This document shows positions 58,547 to 64,000 of a stretch of 64,000 nucleotides of DNA, in pieces. Position numbers and translations under genes: made by a program. Where the stretch lies: NCBI GenBank assembly GCA_963556145.1, contig OY744468.1, positions 3,162,001 to 3,226,000 of the forward strand, given 5' to 3'. How positions within the stretch are numbered: the stretch's first letter is position 1; every line of letters begins with the position of its first letter. Source of the stretch: Hygrocybe punicea (lineage: Eukaryota; Basidiomycota; Agaricomycetes; Agaricales; Hygrophoraceae). The notes below the pieces were generated by a model that did not search any database, was not told where the DNA came from, and worked only from the letters and a program-made list of their open reading frames with translations.

Positions 58547-58763
58547 TGTTGGGAATAGTGGCCAAATAGTCACGGAAAGGATTAGTAATCCATATCACGT
58601 GACCCCAGAACTCAAACCCACCTGTCCAATGAATAATGCTGAAGCGCAGCATGTATTCTGATCACCACAAGAAACTTCTAGTAGATTTAGCTAGTAGTAT
58701 AAAAGCCCTCTCAGAGAGAGGCAAATATAATTCATTCCACATAAAATAACTTAGCGGTCAACA
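58547..58763 (+). repeat. Copia-type 5' LTR (about 217 bp)
   Basis: Starts TGTTGGGAATAGTGGCC and ends GCGGTCAACA, so TGTTG...CAACA termini. A TATAAAAG box lies near 58698. AATAGGTTATGAGCCC just downstream is probably the primer-binding/leader region. No matching 3' LTR found downstream. Confidence 0.65.
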
Positions 58764-58871
58764 ACCACTGCAACTATATATTCCAATAGGTTATGAGCCC
58801 TGAACGGCTTTAACGGAAACACGATCACACACCTCCGAACATCACATTACCACCTCATATACTAGCCGACT

Positions 58872-61403
58872 ATGACGGACAAAGTCATGCACACATCGGG
58901 ATCATACCGGATTGAGTTATTGAAGGGAAACAATTGGATGTCGTGGAACAGACGGATGTTAGCCATGCTTCAGGATCTTGGGTTAGAGACGTACATCGAT
59001 GCGGAATCAAAGGCCCCTGTCCCGGCAGACACATCCCATCCAACATCAGAGGAATCCGAGGTGATGAAGAAATGGCACAACGGAGATGCCGAGATGAGGA
59101 CATGGATCAAGCTTGCAATTGGCAACACGGAAATGATACATATCATTGGTGCACACACAGCAAGTGAGATGTGGAAGCAGCTAACCTTGGTAAAGGAATC
59201 CAGGGGGAAGCTCGGAATATTAGCAACGCGACGCGCATTGTACCAGTCGATTGCCGAAGGGATTTGACCTAATCGAGCACATATCAAAGCTCCAGAAACT
59301 GCAGGAGGAACTCCACTTGATGGGAAGCCTCATTTCCGACAATGACTTCACAATGATACTTGTATCCTCCTTACCGGAAAGTTGGGACTTGTATACATCA
59401 GCGTATTTAGGCTCGAAGAAGGACAGAACATCACTGACATCACACGAGCTAGTCGCAATCCTATTGGAGGAAGACCACAGGTGCCATGAGCGCAGCAGAG
59501 ATCCTAACAACGTTGCTATGCATGGGAGGTTCACTGGAAAGCGTGACGGAAAGGGTAATGGAAAGCAGAAGGTGGCCGATTCTGAAACAGAATGCTTCAA
59601 CTGCCACAAGAAGGGACATATGGTGAAGGACTGCTGGTCTAAAGGTGGCCGAAAGGGAAAGGAAAGGGCTCCAGAAAGGGTGGAAACCAACGGAACTGAT
59701 CGAATCAAGCTGCGGACAATGTCAATAATATGTTACAGGATGTAGCATACGTAGTGAATACAGACAATATTTCAAACTATGATTGGTTACTGGATTCCAG
59801 AATGAAAAGTCACATCAGCAATTCCCGAAACGCATTTATCACGTACAAAACTCTAGACGAAGCTACCGTTCAAAGACTAGGAAAGGTAGCCGCTCAAGCT
59901 CTTGGTCGTGGAACTGTCGTCTTACACTTCACAGTGGATGGAAAGGACGTTCAGCACCAGCTATGAGACGTACTACATGTACTGGAGTCACGGAACTCGT
60001 TACTATTGCTGAGCCGATTTGATGAAAGCAGCGGATGGGTTAACTTCCATAATGGAATATGCAGGCTCTATACAAAGGAGAATAAACTTGTCGGAACAGG
60101 CCGGAAAGACAGATGACTATACCATTTGAATGCCTGGGCACAATCCCGCACGCCGGAAAAGGCAAACATAGCCATGCCGAAGAAAATTTCTTGGGACGAA
60201 TGGCACCACCTATATGGACACATCGGAATGAGTGGACTCGAGACCCTGCAGAGAAAGGGGTTAGTCATGGGTCTAGAAATCAACGAAGGGAGTGTCCCTT
60301 CCTGAACCTGTGAGGCTTGCATTCAGGTGAAGCAAGCCATCCAGCCATTTCCGAAAGAGGCCAATGGACGATCCAAAGTCACAGGAGAGCAGACTTTGAG
60401 TGACGTCTGGGGCCCAGCATGCATAGAGTCTATCAGAGGATCGAGATACTATATCTCATTCATGGATGACGTGACATGCACCATAACCACTTTATTCATG
60501 AAACAGAATAGCCAGGTGACGGAACGCATCAAGGCTTACATTAACACAATTGAGAAGAAGTTCAATCGAAACCCTAAATATTTGCGGTTCGATAACGGAA
60601 AGGAACTCGTCAACAAGGAAGTCAAGAGATGGGCAGCGGAGAAGGGAATTGTCATTGAAACAACGGCCCCTTACTCACCCTCGCAACATGGAACGGCGGA
60701 AAGATTTAATCGCACGTTACTGGAGTTAGCCCACGTGATGTTGACCACTAAAAACCTGCCTGCATTCCTTTGGCCGGAAGCTGTTGCACATGCGGCATAC
60801 ATTCGAAACTGATCCCCCACCAAGGCTCTAGACAGAATGACTCCGCATGAAGCCTGAACTGGCAAGAAGCCAGACGTATCGCATTTCTGGGAGTTCAGAT
60901 GCGATGTTTGGGTCTTATATCAAGGTGGAAAGAGATCGAAGCTGGCACCGCAATCAGCTAAGATGAAGTTTGTAGGATTTGTGGAGTTGCAGAAGGCTAT
61001 CCGATACTACAATGCCACAATGCGGACTGTTAAGACATCACGGAATGTTGCATTTCATGAGGATGGGGCATTGCAGGAAGTCCGGATTGTATCCAACTTA
61101 CCGGGTTTGCAATTCAAGGGGGAGCAGAGTGAATCCGACGACTTGCAAACTCCGGAACCACCGGAACCCACTGTAATGGCACCAGAAAGGGCCATTTGCA
61201 GACCAGAAAATGAAATAACATACCCACCGAGAGCAACCCAAGGAGTCGACCACGACTACCGACAGTTAAACAACCTGCATGCACAACTGTTACGGATCGC
61301 TTCTGCAGCGGGCTCCGGCAACAATCAACTTAACTGGGGATCGGCTTCCAGAGGGGAGAACAGCAGCTTTCATTGTTGCTTACAGCTAAGACAACACTGC
61401 TAA
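58872..61403 (+). pseudogene. Ty1/copia gag-protease-integrase remnant, RT/RNase H missing
   Basis: Gag: ELLKGNNWMSWNRRMLAML, SEMWKQLTLVKESRGK, then a one-base shift at 59260 into DLIEHISKLQKLQEELHLM, with a CCHC knuckle CFNCHKKGHMVKDCW. Protease site is degraded (WLLDSRMKSHIS where DSGxxSHI is usual). Then WDEWHHLYGHIGMSGLETL and CEACIQVKQ (HHCC zinc), integrase with SDVWGPACIES (Asp), PKYLRFDNGKELV (Asp) and YSPSQHGTAERFNRTLLEL (Glu), then the SH3-like part HFWEFRCDVWVLYQGGK. In-frame stops interrupt at about 59964, 60112, 60307, 60810 and 60855. Reverse transcriptase and RNase H are absent; a G-rich tract (about 61407-61415) follows directly. Dead element. Confidence 0.85.
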
Positions 61404-62272
61404 GAAGGGGGGGGTCAAGGTCTAATGTCATTGCGAGCCGTGGGGGTTACCCAAAACAAGATGAGTCTGCCCCAAGAACCAGACTAAATGTAAAGAAAGG
61501 AAAAGAAGAAAAAGTCCGAACCAACAACAAGAACAGTATATATAGTGACTGGTCTTGAGGGGAGGTAAATAGAAATACAACCATGAAGCCACAACATGTC
61601 CAACTCTACCATGTGTTCACCATGAGGCGTATATGAGGCGTCCTCATGTCGATGTTCTCACGATCCAACTGGAGGCCCAGGTGTCGTTGAGGATAGAAGA
61701 GGTCCGGATGACTCGGATGATTTGTCATCGGATCATGTGACATGCAGAATTGCCAATTTGGGGTCTATACTTGCTGTAACAGGCAAGTGCGCAGTCTGGC
61801 AAGTGCAATGCACAGTCGGGTTAAAGAGGGGTATCGTCCAGTGTAGGATTGGTAAAGGGAGTGTCTTGAGGTAGTGTAGATATAGCCACAAGGTCGGTAG
61901 AAAGGAAAACAAAGGAATGTATGGAGGGAAAACCAACTAAGACAGGGGCTAGTCGAGGTCAGACATGTGAACAGCATAAGCTGTACCGGATGATGATGTC
62001 TGTGTCGATGACATATTGAGGAGCGATATCTTGTCCTGTCTGTGGAACAATGCAGTCCACCTGACGTCAGTATTCGTCCAAGAAAGGGTATCATTGTAAA
62101 CGAGTGTGGGAGGTATCAAGGTTATAGATGGAAAAGGATAAATGAACGTGGGTCCAGGTTTCGAGTCATGGCATGAGTGACAAGCTGTGGGAACAAGTCA
62201 TCGGGTACTGCATTGAAGCGGTGTTGTGCAAACAATATATGATAGGGGTTGGTTCACTGTTTGGGAAGTCGT
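61404..62272. other. Gene-free stretch between Copia remnant and gypsy LTR
   Basis: Begins with AAGAAGGGGGGGGTCA, which looks like a polypurine tract but is not followed by the Copia LTR start. A possible TATA box (TATATATAG) lies near 61540. No gene or repeat recognised. Confidence 0.4.
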
Positions 62273-63066
62273 TGTAGAGGGTCCTTGACCCTCTGAGGCC
62301 GTAACATCGATATCTCGCGAATCCGCTCGAACCCGACGTCTCTAGCAATCTATGCTCGAACCCGACGCAACCCGACACAACCCGATGCATACCGACTAGC
62401 ACGGCCGCTCACGTACCTGGTCGGTCCATCTCCTAAACTCACGGAACTTCAAATATCAAAGATAGATCTCATCGGACTGGGATCCCAACATCAGACTTGC
62501 CTTATTCGCGCCTAGCGTCTCCCTTATGGAGATATAGTAAAGTATATTACATCTTTTACGGTTTTTATATCTTCCACCCATTTTCCCTGTCATGGTCACC
62601 TCGCAACCCTCTTCCTACTTCCCCATTTTTATTCTCCATTGTTTCCTCTCATCGGCCGAGGACTCTCGTCCAAATCTAGGTACAGAAATTTGTAGTATAA
62701 AAACGGTGCCCAAGCGCCGTCTCTGAATAAGAAACCAGTTCCCCTGTTTCCTCTCTCTGAGAATTAGTCTCTCAGTAAAATCCATCGCACACATTACTCA
62801 TCGGATTCCTCGACACTCTCCCCGCCGTTCTACCACCTTTATCTCTACATCCCTCGTCACCCGACACCCGACCCGCCGTACCCGACATCGTCAGCTTTGT
62901 CGGCTTTGACCGGTCTCGATAGATTTCAGTATTTTACTTGGCGGCTTCTTACCATTTATATCCTATCATCTTACTGAAGCTTGTTAGACTATTCCTAGTC
63001 ACTTCTACGCTGACCCCCACAGGCTTAGGATTATTATTCCGCAGCCACCCCAACCTCGCCTTTACA
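62273..63066 (+). repeat. Ty3/gypsy 5' LTR (about 794 bp)
   Basis: Putative start TGTAGAGGGTCCTTGACCCTC (a short inverted repeat) and end TTTACA. TATAAAAA at 62696-62703 and AATAAG near 62727 fit promoter and R-region positions. TGGAGCCCACCGCG at 63069 fits a tRNA primer-binding site. The 3' LTR would be outside the window, so both borders are inferred. Confidence 0.6.
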
Positions 63067-63483
63067 TCTGGAGCCCACCGCGAGGAATAGTCTAGCACCA
63101 CCATAGCTTCCTCTTCCCGTATCCCTTCCTCTGACTGTCGTCTTCGAGATCTTCCTCGAAGAACTCTACAACAAGAACTCTCTTTAGCCGCCTTCGACCC
63201 GACAATCGACGACGACTTCTTCCAGCTAGTACCCGACCACCTCGCTCGACATAACAATCTTCCGCTCATCTCAGGGTCAAGCACCCCTTTATATCTATCA
63301 TCCGACAGTCTCGAATCGGTCAATATACCGATAATTACCATAACACCCGACTCATCCGATCTCAGTTCGACACCCGCATCACCTACGTCCCCAACTTCGA
63401 CCTCATTAGAACCCCCATCCACGTCTTCACTCTCGACATTGAAAACTCCATCATCGTCATCGTCCCCATCTTCATCTTCGTCC

Positions 63484-64000
63484 ATGCCGTCATTGTCCAT
63501 GTTACCCGACCCACTCATCGTACACCCAACAACCGCCTCATCGACATCTCAGCTCCTTCCACCCGCAATGACTTCGACCGCCAGATCCTCAACTGCTACC
63601 ATTCCCCATGTTACTCCTCGACAGATGCCTGCTTGCAGTCATTCCACGGCCCCGACCTTCGACGGGAACCCCCTGAATATAAACCGCTTCTTCGAAGAAG
63701 TCGAAATACTTGCTGTTGATGCCGCTCTCAACAATGCAGGATGCATCAAGCATAGTCTGCGCTACGCGTCGCTTAGCGACTACGAGCTTTGGGCGAGTTT
63801 ACCTAGCGCGACCGGCGTTGATTATGCCGCATTCAAAAGGAGCGTACTCGTGCTATACCCGGGCACGGAGGATGATCATTGGTACACGATGGCGGATCTC
63901 GACCATCTCACCCACACCCAAACCAGTTACAGCATCCATACTCGCGCCAAACTTGGCAAATACTACCGCGACTTCATCCGGATCTCAGGATTCCTCTTAG
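63484..64000 (+). CDS. Ty3/gypsy Gag, 5' part (runs off the window)
   Basis: Frame is open from 63091; first ATG in it is 63484. A Ser/Pro/Thr-rich leader is followed by APTFDGNPLNINRFFEEVEI, AGCIKHSLRYASLSDYELW, AAFKRSVLVLYPGTEDDHW and KLGKYYRDFIRISGFLL. This is the layout of capsid-like Gag proteins of fungal gypsy elements. No stop before the window ends, so the element may be intact. Confidence 0.8.
   Translation, partial: MPSLSMLPDPLIVHPTTASSTSQLLPPAMTSTARSSTATIPHVTPRQMPACSHSTAPTFDGNPLNINRFFEEVEILAVDAALNNAGCIKHSLRYASLSDYELWASLPSATGVDYAAFKRSVLVLYPGTEDDHWYTMADLDHLTHTQTSYSIHTRAKLGKYYRDFIRISGFLL

Noticed and set aside
58311..58661. 116-codon ORF with poly-Ala (CAG)n run
   Set aside because: Spans the hAT right end, its TSD and the start of the Copia LTR, so it cannot be a conserved gene.
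62949..63518. 189-codon Asp/Gly-rich minus-strand ORF
   Set aside because: Antisense shadow of the Ser/Pro-rich gypsy Gag leader.

Overview
This window looks like nuclear DNA from a basidiomycete fungus, most likely an agaricomycete. The evidence is dense short GT...AG introns (about 45-60 bases), conserved single-copy eukaryotic genes, and typical fungal transposons: Helitron, hAT, Ulp1-bearing MULE, Ty1/copia and Ty3/gypsy. I see no tRNA, rRNA, CRISPR array or bacterial operon structure.

Layout. From 1 to 8.4 kb there is a compact block of five conserved host genes: a PITH-domain protein (-), a UBX-domain protein (+), the Uba4/MOCS3 tRNA-thiolation E1-rhodanese (-), the APC10/Doc1 subunit of the anaphase-promoting complex (+) and a DDT-WHIM-PHD chromatin protein (-). 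From 8.72 to 16.71 kb lies a decayed Helitron on the minus strand. From 28.65 to 36.64 kb lies a much better preserved copy of the same 8.0-kb Helitron on the plus strand. Between these inverted copies sit four multi-exon genes (A-D, 18.7-27.7 kb) that I cannot name. Gene C shows an ATP-grasp-like core behind a Cys-rich N-terminus. A palindrome-rich 82-bp tandem array that reverses orientation fills the divergent intergenic space between C and D.

The younger Helitron is inserted into an older, different Helitron-type ORF whose remnant lies at 36.64-38.12 kb. After that come AT-rich tandem repeats, a 159-bp GC-rich minisatellite, a broken Ulp1-FAR1-MULE-SWIM transposase gene (41.2-45.6 kb), an Hsp90 pseudogene with an internal tandem duplication (47.2-49.3 kb), and a tandem series of non-coding 1.3-kb elements carrying a palindrome every 79 bp (49.6-52.8 kb). 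Next is a complete-ended but mutated hAT element (52,913-58,472) with a perfect 8-bp target-site duplication; it contains a minisatellite and a fold-back MITE. A Copia remnant lacking reverse transcriptase (58.5-61.4 kb) follows, and the window ends in the 5' LTR and gag of a Ty3/gypsy element.

The two most notable points are the Helitron and the A-D cluster. In both Helitron copies the same in-frame TGA separates the HUH His-x-His site from the Tyr motif of the Rep nuclease, and the helicase polypeptide carries a C-terminal ubiquitin-protease-like domain. The A-D gene cluster with its 82-bp array is the best candidate here for something not yet described.
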